A stretch of DNA of 64,000 nucleotides from Flaccisagitta enflata. Lineage: Eukaryota > Chaetognatha > Sagittoidea > Aphragmophora. A program made the position numbers and the translations under genes. Positions within the stretch are counted from its first letter, which is position 1; the number at the start of each line of letters is the position of its first letter. Below, piece after piece: positions 27,177 through 38,769 of the stretch. The DNA is taken from assembly GCA_965153355.1 (NCBI GenBank), contig OZ231127.1, forward strand, positions 26,908,001-26,972,000, given 5' to 3'. The notes under the pieces are model-generated. The model saw only the letters and a list, made by a program, of their open reading frames with translations. It did no database searches and was not told the DNA's origin.

Positions 27177-27404
27177 AAATTTTCAATTTTTTTACCCTTG
27201 GCGGGGTGGTCATTTAGGGGTTAAAAGGGGGCAAATTAGGGGGTTCTAGATTGAAACTCAAAAATCGCCGCGGTGGTGCCACAATAAATCCCCCCAAGTG
27301 TTCAAAACCACTTTCAATCAGAAAATTGATGAAACCAGTTTACTTGTAGGGGGGGTGGCTAAAACTTTTGCTGCCTCCTCTCCTTAAAATACTGTTCCGT
27401 CTGT

Positions 27405-27934
27405 AAATGATTGGGAAAAACTTGAGAATAGGAGAGCAAACCTACGGAACGCTCTGCGGAAAAGGGCTTTAAAACAGTTTTAAGTCAATAAAAAGTGGAA
27501 TGCAGAAATGACTAGATGGCACCAGAATGCCGGCAAATAAGCCTTGCAGCCTTGGTATAAAATGAAGACCCTGGACAACAGGAGCGACCAGCTAACAGAA
27601 CTCCCTAGATACAACTCCACAAGAACTCAAAGGACAAATTTCAACAGAGCTACAGTTAGAGATACAGAATTTGGAATCATGAAATTAAATTTATATCAGT
27701 AGAATATAGAAAGAGAATTTCAAAGAGCGAGGAGCATCTATCACGTGATGTCGTTTAGTCTTTGCGGAGTAAGTGGTACTCAAAGTGCAGACAACTCCTA
27801 CCGCTCTGCGTGGGTCCGTCCTTTGCTTTTCCCACACACAAATAACAAGTTGCCCCATTTTGTAGACATTTGGAAAGTTCTAATTGTTCGTGTTCAGCAA
27901 ATAAGAATAAAATTGTTTGACACCGACGAAAAGA
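27405..27934. other. Intergenic region downstream of WDFY
   Basis: About 530 bp between the foldback element and the WDFY stop codon. It is A-rich and I see no gene or clear repeat. A poly(A) signal for the minus-strand WDFY gene could lie here but is not distinct. Confidence 0.35.
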
Positions 27935-30900
27935 TCAAAAGACACCCGCAGGCAAATCCCAAACTTTGATGACTCTATCCCTTCCGACGGTTAGTAGACG
28001 ACGGCGCGTTTCCTCGAGAAACACGCCGCTTATTTGGTGCTTGGAATCGTGGAAAGTTGCGCGGGGGGCCAAGTCTCGCGGAGTCAAACCGGAGAAGCAA
28101 TCTTTACAAAGACGAACCCTACACATGGGAACAGAAAGAAGGAGAACAAGTCATCCAAGGATCGCACATGGTCAGCGGTACCCGATGCCCTGCTTGGAGT
28201 GATCAGCTGAAGAATTGGAGTGAAAGCAGGGCAGCGGCCCCAAAAGGCCGATGTCCTGTAGGACACGGGGGAGAATTTTCAGATGTCCTGAGAAGGCATA
28301 TTTAAGGCCTTGGTAGCAACTTTCCATGTTATTCAATAGGAATTTTGCAATTTTTCAATTATTCGTCAATTTACCATGTTATTCAATAGGAATTTTATAT
28401 TTTTCTCTATTTTCATTAATTTTCTATGTTATTCAATGGGAATCATGAAATTTTTCACTTTTTTGTAAATTTTCTGTTATTCAATGAGAAGCTTGTATTT
28501 TGTCAATTTCTCATGTTATTCAATGGGAATTTGAGGCTTGAGAAGCTTCGGGGGGGACGTATGGACGGATGGACATACATACAGACGTCTGGAAATTAAC
28601 CCCTGTGTCCTACAGGACATCGGCCCTTTGGGGCCGCTGCCCAAAGAGGGAATGAAGCTTGAAGCAACCCAGTGAGAGGGTTCTAGAGGAAAAGGCGGTA
28701 GTATCATTTGCATAAATCGGCTCCAATCTTTTAGAGTAACTTTTTGGTCCAAGGATAACAAGGCAACCCTTTGACACAAATACGGCACATATGAACTTAC
28801 CTCAATTCATATCCCATAATCGGGAGTGGGGATCGATCACTGGAACAGTTATCGCAAACTGCTTTGCCGCATTTGCGACAATGGTGTTGTCGGCGTCCGA
28901 CGGTTTTATCTTCAAACATCTTCTTCACCGCCCAAAAAAAAGGAGAATCGCATCGCTGACAAATGTCGCTCTCGGCCCAGCTGGGCGTCTGGAGATAGGA
29001 AGCAATTACATGCGAATTCAACATTGTAACTGAAACGTTGGGACAACATAAGGACGAGGAAACGCCGCCGATTCACAACAAACCCTCACTTTATGTCATT
29101 AATGATCATCATGCCACGGTCAGGTGTGCCGAATAGGGGTGATGTCCGATTTCGATATCAAAATCGGACATCACTAACTTAAGATTGGGATTTTGATTTC
29201 AAGACGATCACCGTTTTCCTTTTATTAAAATTCGATCGGGAACCATTTTTTCTTGCGATCCAGATCAAATGATATGTCAGAACTCTTGTTTGCCAAAAAA
29301 CCGATTATTTACTTAAAGAAATACCATTCTAACTATGGCAAAAAAAAAAAAGCGAACGATTTTTGAGAGAGCAAAAACATAAGAAGATGTTGACCAATTT
29401 GCACAAAATTTACAGGGAATGATAACCATGATTTGGACTATATCTGGTTAAAATTTCATCAAAATCCATTGAATACTTTAGCCGTTATCACGTTTTTACT
29501 GAAGTCACCTCTTTTTTTGACTGCCAGAGATGACATTTATCCTAAATCAAAATAATTCCATTTTTAGTAAAATTAGCATTGTGCAAAAAGTTTTGGGAGT
29601 TTTGTTATGATTTTTGAACTGTAGTCTGATGGTGCTATTTACTAATACTAGGCAAAATTCGCTTCTACTCAGATAAAGTCTAGTGGGGTAGATATTGGTT
29701 GATTGTAAGCTTGCTCAGGATAAGAAATATTCAGCTACCTGTAAGAATATTTTTGCAATTTGGGAGACTAAAAATGCTTCCATCTTCACAAAAATTTTAC
29801 TGGAGATTACTCATATGTACAAAAGTTACCAGTTAAAAAATTATGATAATCGGTAAAAAACTATGGCCATAGCATTACTTTATATTTCAGGTTTCATCTT
29901 CATTAACTTCATTCTTAAACCCATAAAAAAAAGTTTTGGAAAATTTGCTGTTTCTGCTAAAATAATTGGAGTTTCGTTATGAAATTTTTACCACAGCCTG
30001 CTAACAATGTGGTCTACTTCCACTTCAAATTTCATCAAAATCGGACTAGATTTAGTGCGGTTTTTTTAAATTTGTTTATTCATTCTTTGAAAATTCTTGT
30101 GTGTACATTGAATTTCTGATCATCGGACAAGCACTTTTAAAAAATCTATAATTCCTAAACTATTTAGAGCAGGACATCGATTTTTTCAGTGATGCTTAAT
30201 AATACCAAAAAGTAACTCCAGTAAAAATTTCAGCACACTGGATGAATTTTCAAAGGATTTATAAGCAAAAGAAGTAACTGTTCGCTTTTTTTTTTTGCCA
30301 TAGTTACAGTTAAAAACTTTTGATGAGATAAAAGTAAGTGGGCTTCTGTTCATGGTGCCAAAAAAAATGAATCAAACTCATGAACAAACACAGCAAATGA
30401 AATAAAGTCGATTACATATTTACAACGATATGCAAATTAGGGGCAAAACAGGGGTTTAGGAAAAAAATCTTGAAAGAGTATGGGTCCGCGACTTGGGTCC
30501 GCGACTGGGGTCAAACGGCGTTGTCATACGGCGTTGTCATACGGCGTTGTCAAACGGCGTTGTCAAACGGCGTTGTCAAACGGCGTTGTCAAACGGCGTT
30601 GTCAAACGGCGTTGTCAAACGGCGTTGTCAAACGGCGTTGTCAAACGGCGTTGTCAAACGGCGTTGTCAAACGGCGTTGTCAAACGGCGTTGTCAAACGG
30701 CGTTGTCAAACGGCGTTGTCAAACGGCGTTGTCAAACGGCGTTGTCAAACGGCGTTGTCAAACGGCGTTGTCAAACGGCGTTGTCAAACGGCGTTGTCAA
30801 ACGGCGTTGTCAAACGGCGTTTTCAAACGGCGTTGTCAAACGGCGTTGTCAAACGGCGTTGTCAAACGGCGTTGTCAAACCGCGTTGTCAAACCGCGTTG

Positions 30901-33900
30901 TCAAACCGCGTTGTCAAACCGCGTTGTCAAACCGCGTTGTCAAACCGCGTTGTCAAACCGCGTTGTCAAACCGCGTTGTCAAACCGCGTTGTCAAACCGC
31001 GTTGTCAAACGGCGTTGTCAAACGGCGTTGTCAAACGGCGTTGTCAAACGGCGTTGTCAAACGGCGTTGTCAAACGGCGTTGTCAAACGGCGTTGTCAAA
31101 CGGCGTTGTCAAACGGCGTTGTCAAACGGCTGTTTGGTTGGTTTGGCCAGTTAGCATGCTATAATCTTTACAAATCAAATACATATGTTGAGTCCTTCCA
31201 TTTAAAGACTACATACCAAGTCCTAACCAAATTGGTTGAAAAATGCCAAAGTTATGCACGTTTCTCACTTTTAGGCTGGTTGGGTGGTAGGCCGGTTTGG
31301 CCGGTTAGCATGCTAAAATCTTTACAATTCAAATACATATGTTGAGTTCTTCCATTTAGGGACTACATACCAAATTTTAACCAAATCGGTAGAAAAATGC
31401 CAAAATTATGCACGTTTTTCACTTTTAGGCAAGTAGGCTAGTTGGGTGGTAGGCCGGTTTGACCGTTTAGCATGCTAAAATCTTTACAAATCAAATACAT
31501 ATGTTGAGTCCTTCCATTTAGAGACTACATACCAAGTTTTAAACAAATTGGTTGAAAAATGCCAAAGTTATGCACGTTTTTCTCTTTTAGGCTGGTAGGC
31601 TGGTTGGGTGGTAAGCCGGTTTGGCCGGTTAGCATGCTAAAATCTTCACAAATCAAATACATATGTTGAGTCCTTCCATTTAGAGACTACATACCAAGTT
31701 TTAACCAAATTGGTTAAAAAATACCAAAGTTATGCACGTTTTTCACTTTTAGCCTGGTAGGCTGGTTGGTTGGTAGGCCGGTTTGGCCGGTTTGCATGCT
31801 AAAATCTTTACAATTCAAATACATATGTTGAGTTCTTCCATTTAGGGACTACATACCAAATTTTAACCAAATCGGTTGAAAAATGCCGAAGTTATGTACG
31901 TTTTTCACTTTTAGGCTGGTAGGCTGGTTGGGCCAGTTGGGTGGGTCGGATCATAACATACGCATAGGCTGCAAAGCGGCTTACCCTAATTCAACTACCC
32001 TCCAAATATGAAGCAAATCGGTCAAGGCGTTCAAAAGTTAGCCCATTTTTAAAAGTGTGGACGACAACGACAACGACGACGACGACGACGACACCCACCC
32101 GCCTCGAATTATAGTCCGCGTCGGAATGGTATTCCGTCGCGGACAAAAACAGAAGATAGGCAAAATCTGAAAAAAGAAAAACGGTGAGGGCCTTTAATAC
32201 TCATTTTTCTCCGAAGTTTTTTAAGCTAGAAAACATATCACACCACCAAATGAGCCCTTTAAATTAGTAGCCCCATGTTGTCCTAGTGATATATCTCCAT
32301 AGAATAATGTTTTGCATATTGGCACACCCGAAATGCCACGGTTTTTTCCTTCCCTCCTGACCCCAAATCCTGTCGTCAAAGTGCTTCGCGATAGTGACTC
32401 TTTACATAGGATTCCTTACCTCAACTCTACTCGAGGACATGTCCCAAAACCCCAAAACGCTATCGTCCCCACCGGAAATGATCGTTCTCGAGGCACTCGA
32501 ATACGTCAACGCCATTACTCGACCGCTGAGAACAATAAGAAGACATATGAAAATGTGTACGAAAGAGTCACGATGTGCCCAGCCATTCACAATACACATA
32601 TACAAATAAATGATCCTCAAAGAACAAGGCCAACTGATAGACTGATAGACTGACAGACGGACAGACGGACAAGAGTTCCAGAATCGAGCATACAGGTGCG
32701 TTACATGTATCGCACCTGAAAAAATTGTCGAATATTGAATGAGCAAGTTGTTGAAAGACTAAGATGATGTTGAATGGTATGTGTCCTTACTTGAAAGACT
32801 AAGTGTAAGTAACCCAACATTAACAGCAGTAAAACGTACTTGTGTCCTTGCAGCTCGTATGCGGTGCCTTTCTGCCCGCCGATATCCCAGGCGATGATGA
32901 GGGAGTCAAAGGCGGCGCTGAAAAGAAGCTTCTTGTCTGCGTCCCAGCAAAGGCGACGAATCGACGCGGAGTGACCGCGTAACGTCGTCACAACTTCAGT
33001 CTGGTAAGGACATGGAGACAAAAATGAAGGAAAAGATTAAACATTGAATACCGAAGTCGATGACGATGGTAATCACTGGAATGGATTGCCGGTTCGGAGG
33101 CGGAGTGGAAGGAGTGGGTACGGAAAACTCGATTCAACTGCTTACTAACGAGAAGGAAGTACAGAGAGAAGCTAACTATGACGCCCAAGAGGTGCATAAG
33201 TCTATTGTCACACCTGTCCTTGCATCAGCTTCAAGACGACGATGTGTCCGTTTAAGTCTCCCAAAAAAGCGTATTTAGAGATTTCATCGAAGGCGAGAGA
33301 TGTGAGCCACGAAGGACTCGCGGCGTTCATGTAAGACCCGTAAGCCTGACCAGTTTCCGAACAATGCCATTTGAAAAATTTGTCACGAGACCTGTGAGTA
33401 GCCAAAAAGGGTCAACTAACGATGATGAACTTGAACCGCAAGAAACTTGAAACGCACCCACACGGCACACACCAGAAGTAAGCCGTCCAGTCAATCACCA
33501 TTGATGGTCATCTACCAATGCAATGAGCCAACGATAGTATCAGGATCAATAATCGGATATTGATCTTTCAATGAACCAACGCAACGATGATGAAATGAAT
33601 GAATCAAGCTGACCATGGATCAATTACTGAACCAATGATGATCAATCACAGAATAAACGATGATGCGAACGATTCAATGAATTAACGATGAGAACGAATC
33701 AATGAACAAGCAATAATGAGACAACGATCATCATGGTCGATTCATTGATTAGCAAGACTATAGACCACAGCTTTGTGCCCGATCGCACTTACACAGAGAG
33801 AATCATCTCACAATTGAGCGAGAAAACCAAGTCGGTGACTCGATCCCTATGAGCTAGGATGTCGCGGACCAGGGTCATGGAATTGAAATCTTCAGCCATG

Positions 33901-34688
33901 AGAAAGACGGAAATGGTGCCTGAAAATGACAGAATAATGATTAATGGCACATTACACAATTGACCTAACAAACTAGATACCAAGTAAGCATGTCACACCG
34001 ACATCAACCAGTCTTTCCACAGCACCATGCTCGGCAGTCAGCACTAGAAGTTGTAGATACCAGACATTTCTCAAAAAGTCTTACCGTTGTGTTGTCCAAC
34101 GAGAAGGCGTCGTGTTGCAGGTTGCCACGTCAAGCAGGAAGGGGCCGAAGGCAGAAAGTGACATATGGAGGGCCAATACTGACCGGAGTCGCGTTTCTGC
34201 CAAACGCGAATCGACCTACGACAAATGAAATAAATTGGAGTGTGACAGGACGGTAATACCCAAAATACAAGCGGGAGTGGATAAAGAAGCCCATCGACGC
34301 GATGGACGCGTTACCTGTAGCAACCATCTTTGCGTCCTGGATGATATCGCTCAATAAAAGACTGATCGCAATGACATGATTCACAAACACTATATAAATC
34401 TCCATATTGTTTCCAGATTTTTTTCAATTTCTATTTCCTTTTAATTAATTGTATGAGTTTTATGTAGGATGAATTGTTGCACATGTCACAACCACAGTCC
34501 AGAAGCATCTTCACATATCACCTGTCTTCGCAGATCGAAATAACGCCATCGTCCTTAATGATAACGGCGCCATTAATCTCATCCGGCGAGCCTTCGATTC
34601 TGTTGATAAGGACGGGTTTGACGCCGGCGGCGAAAGCGCCGGAAAGTCCACTTCCGGCGCCGTTTCGCTTTTGAATCTCAGTGGCCAT
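27935..34688 (-). CDS. WDFY2: WD-repeat and FYVE-domain protein (WDFY1/WDFY2 type), complete, eight exons
   Basis: Members of this family bind PI3P on early endosomes through the FYVE finger and scaffold signalling proteins through a WD propeller. Exons on the minus strand: 34522-34688 (start MATEIQ), 34085-34215, 33793-33919, 33214-33391, 32840-33000, 32420-32525, 28801-28988 and 27935-28118. All joins are in phase and GT-AG. They total 413 aa, close to the 400 aa of human WDFY2. Landmarks: [67 protein letters not shown], a FYVE finger with [10 protein letters not shown] and [14 protein letters not shown], then [16 protein letters not shown]-like RATFHDSKH and RVIKVWDL. The FYVE exon is separated from the last repeat exon by a 3.4-kb intron holding Helitron-like copy 3. 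WDFY1 and WDFY2 cannot be told apart here. Confidence 0.93.
28230..28645. mobile_element. MITE with double-hairpin inverted ends, copy 1
   Basis: The ends are ~42-bp inverted repeats: GGGCAGCGGCCCCAAA followed by GATGTCCTGTAGGACAC at left, and the reverse complement at right (ending GGGGCCGCTGCCC). Each end contains two small hairpins (GGCCCC.AAA.GGGGCC-like and GTCCTGTAGGAC). The core has four or five ~55-bp repeats with ATGTTATTCAATAGGAATTT. It lies in the last WDFY intron. A shorter relative lies at 38290-38494. Confidence 0.6.
29331..30308. mobile_element. Foldback element of about 1 kb in the WDFY long intron
   Basis: The ends match in reverse complement: AACTATGGC, an A run, GCGAAC at left, and GTTCGC, a T run, GCCATAGTTA at right. 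The interior is AT-rich with no coding frame. A separate perfect 14-bp-stem hairpin (GTGATGTCCGATTT against AAATCGGACATCAC) lies just outside at 29139-29174. Confidence 0.6.
30462..32149 (+). mobile_element. Helitron-like (pearl/HINE-type) element, copy 3, in a WDFY intron
   Basis: The left end is AATCTTGAAAGAGTATGGGT with a doubled GGGTCCGCGACT. A 13-bp minisatellite follows (30509-31130), then about five ~162-bp units, an (ACG)n-like run, CACCCACCCGCC, the hairpin at 32114-32144 and GGACAAAAA. It inserted in the intron between the exons 32420-32525 and 28801-28988 without touching splice sites. Confidence 0.75.
30509..31130. repeat. 13-bp minisatellite with an internal variant block, about 48 units
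   Basis: The unit is GGCGTTGTCAAAC, as in copy 2. A contiguous block of about ten units (roughly 30878-31008) reads CGCGTTGTCAAAC instead, showing local expansion of one variant. Open frames across the array are artefacts. Confidence 0.95.
33420..33790. repeat. Degenerate AATGAACCAACGATG-type low-complexity intron
   Basis: The WDFY intron 33392-33792 is dominated by degenerate repeats of words such as ATGAACCAACGATGA and GATGATCAATCA. No gene is seen. Confidence 0.5.
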
Positions 34689-35620
34689 CGGGAATCGCGA
34701 GCAGGACAAAGGCAGAAAGTTTTGTTTAGAGATGGGAACCAAGATTCCAAAGATGTACGCAATTGTCATCACATTTCGATGAGAAAGAGTGCTCGGAGCG
34801 GCCAAGTGTGTTTATATTCGCGACAGATCATCGTGATTATTACTGGGTGTAAACTCGAGAACTGACTCGGCCGAGGTTTCAAATTACACAATATAAGGGC
34901 GTATGTATTAACAGCTGCGTTGGCGCTTGGCAGATCTTGTTATACTCCTCAGTTTCCCACTGATTTCCGATTGAGAGAACGATGATTCAGAATCATCAAC
35001 GAGAGAGCGGTTGCTTCCAGCAAACGAGGAATCTTCTCTCTCGTTGAAACATAAGACAATCTCCGAGCTTTGGGGAGAGACAATAGCGATCTGTGTAGAA
35101 TGCGCGCAAAAAAGAGATCCGAGCCGAATTCGGGATCGTCCAATTAAGATTTATCTCTCGAATCGTTTTGATCTTCACACGGAACCTTGGACTCGGGCCC
35201 AGCGCGATAAGATAAAACGATAATGTCGGCCTTCGCATCAAAATGAGTTTCCGTGAACTTGAGAGATGGGACAAGAAAAAACGAAATAAACGTGCATTTA
35301 TCAAAAACAAGATAAAAACCAAATCGCATATTTGATTATGTAGATTTCGACTAATAGTTGAAATACGTAGAGATAGACTAAGAACGAAAACACGATATCA
35401 CGTGATTTATGTTTTTTTTTTTTTTTGGTTGATATGAAAATAAAATGAAACACGATCGTATCTACGAAGAAATCATAAAGACTGTACTACAAGCTAGCTC
35501 CAGATTGCCTGATAGCCAATGCGATCGATCAAGGCAGGGCGGGATATATCACGGATAGCTTCGGTAATGTTTGAGGAAGTAAGTTTATTGAGCGGCCTCT
35601 TTCTATCTACCGGAGCACTA
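34689..35620. other. Intergenic interval between WDFY and the HP1-like gene
   Basis: About 930 bp holding the WDFY upstream region and the 3' flank of the HP1-like gene. It is AT-rich with a T14 run at 35412. No further gene is supported. Confidence 0.4.
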
Positions 35621-36879
35621 CTAATGATCCCCCACTCCATCGCCCTTTTCACTCTCGGCCCGTTCCTTTATGACGCCGTCACCGCCATCATCTCTTTCAT
35701 CTTCGTCATCGAGGCGGTCCTCTTCGGAGCGCTCATCAGATGTCGGTTGATCGAGGAATTTGAGTTTCTTTTCGAAAAACTGAATGACGAGTTGGGGACA
35801 TTTGAGATTGGCTTCTCGCGAATCTACGAGATCCGCTTCCGCGCAACTCTTCCACTTGATTAAAAAGAGATGTTTGGATAAGTTCTTCTCGGGCGTCTTG
35901 GCACCGTATCCATCGGTTGCTGAGGGGTGAGACGCTTCTCCGCACGGTGAGGGGTCGAACTGATGCGCAATTTGGTTTTCAGAGGGTGCCGATGTGGTTA
36001 CGTTACTCGCGACTCCGTCCTTCGACTCAGTCGAAATTCCAAGGTCGTTTCTATCGGCCCCAGGAAATGCGTCAGCCATCGCTACTCTGTCATTTCCGGA
36101 AATGGCATCAGGGGAGGTTCCCGGTGCTGGCTTGAAAACGTCGTCGTCGTTGTCTGAGGAGTTGCGAACTGGTGCGTTCCGTCGAGAATGTTCGTCGAAG
36201 CGTCCGCGACCAGGTTGGTTCTCCTCGAAAACAGAATCGCAATTGTCTGGCTTGATCAACTGAGGAATGGCTGACGACTCGGTGCGAGACTGGTCTTGAA
36301 CAAGTTTTGTTGAGGGAGCTTGGTTAGGCAATTCATCCTCCTCATCCGAGTAAGAAAGAGAATCAGCCGGACGCGAATGCCGCTTTATGCAAGCGACAAT
36401 GAAGTCGGGCTCCAAATTCCGATCGAATCCAAATACGGGAGAGGACCCTTCTAACCGGGACGTGGGTACCTGGTTGATAAAAGATCAATCGCAGAAAACG
36501 GATCTGAAATAAGTTAAAAACTTAAAGGTAGACCTGTTAACGCTTTCAATTCGCGCGCAGTCCACCCTCCTCCCTGCTAGCAATGAAACGGAACCACCAC
36601 CTGTCGTCGTTTCTTCTTTTCCTCCAGGAAGTCCCTTTTCTTTTTTGCTTTCTTTTCGAATTTGGCGATGAGCTTTGGGCAGTTGAGATACTCTTTGGGT
36701 TCCCACGTGTTCTCAGATTCCGGATATCCTTCCCACTTGATCAAATACATTTCTTTACCATCTTTAGTCATCCTCTTGCGTTTCACCTTCTCCACTACAT
36801 ATTCTTCGGAACCCGCATCGTCATCGTCTTTTTCCTTCGGGGCCGGCGAAGGCGACCTTCTCTTCTTGCTAGATTTCAT
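35621..36879 (-). CDS. HP1/CBX-type chromodomain protein with a split chromoshadow domain
   Basis: HP1 proteins bind methylated histone H3K9 through the chromodomain and dimerise through the chromoshadow domain. Exon 1 (36601-36879) encodes a basic N-terminus, then a chromodomain at about residues 25-80 with [17 protein letters not shown] and [10 protein letters not shown], which supply the aromatic-cage positions. Exon 2 (35621-36469, phase 0, after a 131-bp intron) starts a chromoshadow domain at about residue 107 ([13 protein letters not shown]). It then runs through about 165 acidic and polar residues before the domain resumes at about 293 with [18 protein letters not shown] and [17 protein letters not shown]. 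The tail is acidic. The total is 375 aa against roughly 170-210 for typical HP1. The insert has no stop codon and shows no clear intron borders, but an unspliced intron is not excluded. Confidence 0.88.
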
Positions 36880-37324
36880 GGCGCCGATTCTCAGTTGTGA
36901 CGTTGTCTCGAATTCGGTACAAACCAAGAATTTCGAGACTTATGGTATTCTTACTCGCACTGCAAGCAGGGCAACTTGGAATCTGGACGCGGCCCTACGG
37001 CTCAGAAGTACCTTTGATTTCAACACATTCAGCAAAATTCCACACTTATCTGAACTAGTGCTCTGAAATGTATAACAGACTTTAATCAAATGAGAAGCGT
37101 ATCGGCGACTATCGGCGATCATCTCAAGAATCAAAACAAACTGCCTAGGCAACTAAAAGGCAAACTTTGCGCAGAGCTTCAGTTTCGAGTAATATTGTAC
37201 GACAATTGCCGATACGCATCAGCTAACTAAGTTGTGGAAAAGAAAGCGCAGCAATAACTTCTGTATCAAAAAGACCGCCATCGGACGGAGAACCAAAGGT
37301 AAACAACAAAACGATTCAGTAAGC

Positions 37325-37720
37325 TGGTGACAAAAAGAAAGAGAAGAAAGAAAGAGGGAAAGAAAGAGAAAGGGATAAAAGAGGGAAGAAAAGAGGGAAG
37401 GAAAGAAAGAGAGAAAGAAAGAGGGAAGGAAAGAAAGAAAAAAAGAAAGAAAGAAAGAAAGAAAGAAAGAAATAAAGAAAAGAGAGGTAAGAGAGAAGAG
37501 AGGTAAGAGAGAAGAGAGGAAAGAGGCGAAAGAGCGGAAAGAGTGGAAGAGAAGAGAGAGAAAAGAGACGAAAGAGAGAAAAGACAGGAAAGAATGAGAA
37601 AAAGAAACTGATGGAAAGAAAGAAACGATGAAAAGAAAAACATAGATGGAAAGAAAAACATACGGACGAAAAGAAAGAAGGGTAGAAAGTAAGGGAAGGG
37701 GAGAACAAAAAGAAATTAGA
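37325..37720. repeat. 390-bp polypurine (GAAA/GAGA)n tract
   Basis: Almost every base on the plus strand is A or G, with GAAAGAAA and GAGAGGTAAGAG words. The complementary reading gives artefactual Phe/Ser/Leu-rich frames. A mirror-symmetric purine tract like this can adopt triplex DNA. Confidence 0.9.
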
Positions 37721-38011
37721 AGCAGGAAAGACAGTTCGACAAAACGGGAGTATGTTTATGGCATTATTGGTTACATCAGTAAAATAAATGACATCGCTGG
37801 AGAAACACCGAAAACAATTTTGCTACGGATAAACTAAAAAAAGCATCACAGTTGAACAAAGAATTTGGGCAGCTTTGTCCCATCATCATCAATAATCAAG
37901 ATCAACAAAACGCGAACAAAGAAAAACGGGGATGAGCTAGTCGTGTTAAGGAATTATGCAACCACAATTCAACCAGTAAGAACTAAGTTCTTCAACTAGA
38001 GTTCCTTGAGC

Positions 38012-38173
38012 TTATTCATTCTCAGGCGCATCGATCCTCAGGTCTTCAGAATCGATGAGGTGTCTCAAAGAGTCAAAGCCGACCCCCTTAAAAGCCCAAT
38101 GACCCGACCTGTCTTTGTGGCGACCCAATTCGGCCAGCGTCAGTTCGCGATGACCGCAACCACAGAAGTAAGC
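38012..38173 (-). CDS. 3'-terminal coding exon of an unrecognised gene
   Basis: On the minus strand a CAG acceptor (after ATCTCAG) opens a 54-codon frame ending in TAA. It contains YFCGCGHRELTLAELGRH, then WAFKGVGFDSL and RIDAPENE. Composition and codon pattern look like a genuine C-terminal exon. I do not recognise the family. A possible upstream exon with FPVWVDRLLKELSKIADFDE lies near 38550-38635 on the same strand, but no clean donor joins the two. Repeats occupy the gap (38174-38500). It could be the tail of a real gene whose other exons lie among the repeats, or a remnant. Confidence 0.4.
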   Translation of the reverse strand, partial: AYFCGCGHRELTLAELGRHKDRSGHWAFKGVGFDSLRHLIDSEDLRIDAPENE

Positions 38174-38289
38174 CTGAGATGGGGAGGGGTTGCAAGAAAG
38201 AGAAATAACAGGTCGCCCAAGGGCAATATGTGGTCAGCGATACCCGTTGCCCTGCTTTGCATGGTTGTAAATCGGAATGAGAGGAAGCA

Positions 38290-38494
38290 GGGCAGCGGCC
38301 CCAAAGGGGACGAAGTCCTGTAGAACACAGGGGGACTTTTGTTCGTCCGTCCGTCCGTCCGTCCGTCAAGCCTGAGAGGGCAGATTTCAGGCTTGAGAGG
38401 GCAGATTTCAGGCCTGAGAGGGCCTGAGGGGGACTAACGAACAAACGGACGGACGAACAAACTAACAGGACTTTGTCCCCTTCGGAACCGCTGC
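38290..38494. mobile_element. MITE with double-hairpin inverted ends, copy 2
   Basis: A short relative of 28230-28645, with GGGCAGCGGCCCCAAAGGGG and GTCCTGTAGAACACAGGGGG at left and GGACTTTGTCCCC, GGAACCGCTGCCC at right. The core is a GTCC tetranucleotide run plus three copies of AGGCTTGAGAGGGCAGATTT-like sequence. Confidence 0.55.
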
Positions 38495-38655
38495 CCAAAA
38501 AGAGCGAGAGGGCGAAAGAGAGAGCGAGCGAGAGCGAGAGCGAGAGAGAGCACGATCGAAATCAAAATCACGATCATCTCATCGAAATCGGCGATTTTCG
38601 ATAGTTCCTTCAATAATCTATCCACCCAAACGGGGAAAGGTTTGGGCTTTCAGGC

Positions 38656-38692
38656 TTTCAGGAACTGGAAAAAATCGCCGATAAGATACTTC

Positions 38693-38769
<77 letters not shown>

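Larger units (their letters stand above)
23991..27404. mobile_element. Foldback element with ~230-bp inverted ends, hosting nested insertions
   Basis: The left arm (23991-24225; ACAGACGGAACACTATTTTA, AAGTTTTAGCCACC, ATTTGCCCCCTTTTAACCCC) is repeated in reverse complement at 27185-27404. The arms once formed a single foldback element. Inside it are a second foldback (24250-24452), a third (24451-25043) and Helitron-like copy 2 (25068-27176), giving a clear layering of insertions. Confidence 0.7.

Noticed and set aside
30470-31345. Long repetitive plus-strand ORFs of 223-291 codons
   Set aside because: Same 13-bp array in Helitron-like copy 3; not protein-coding.
37266-37708. Minus-strand Phe/Ser-rich frames resembling membrane proteins
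   Set aside because: Complement of the GAAA polypurine tract.
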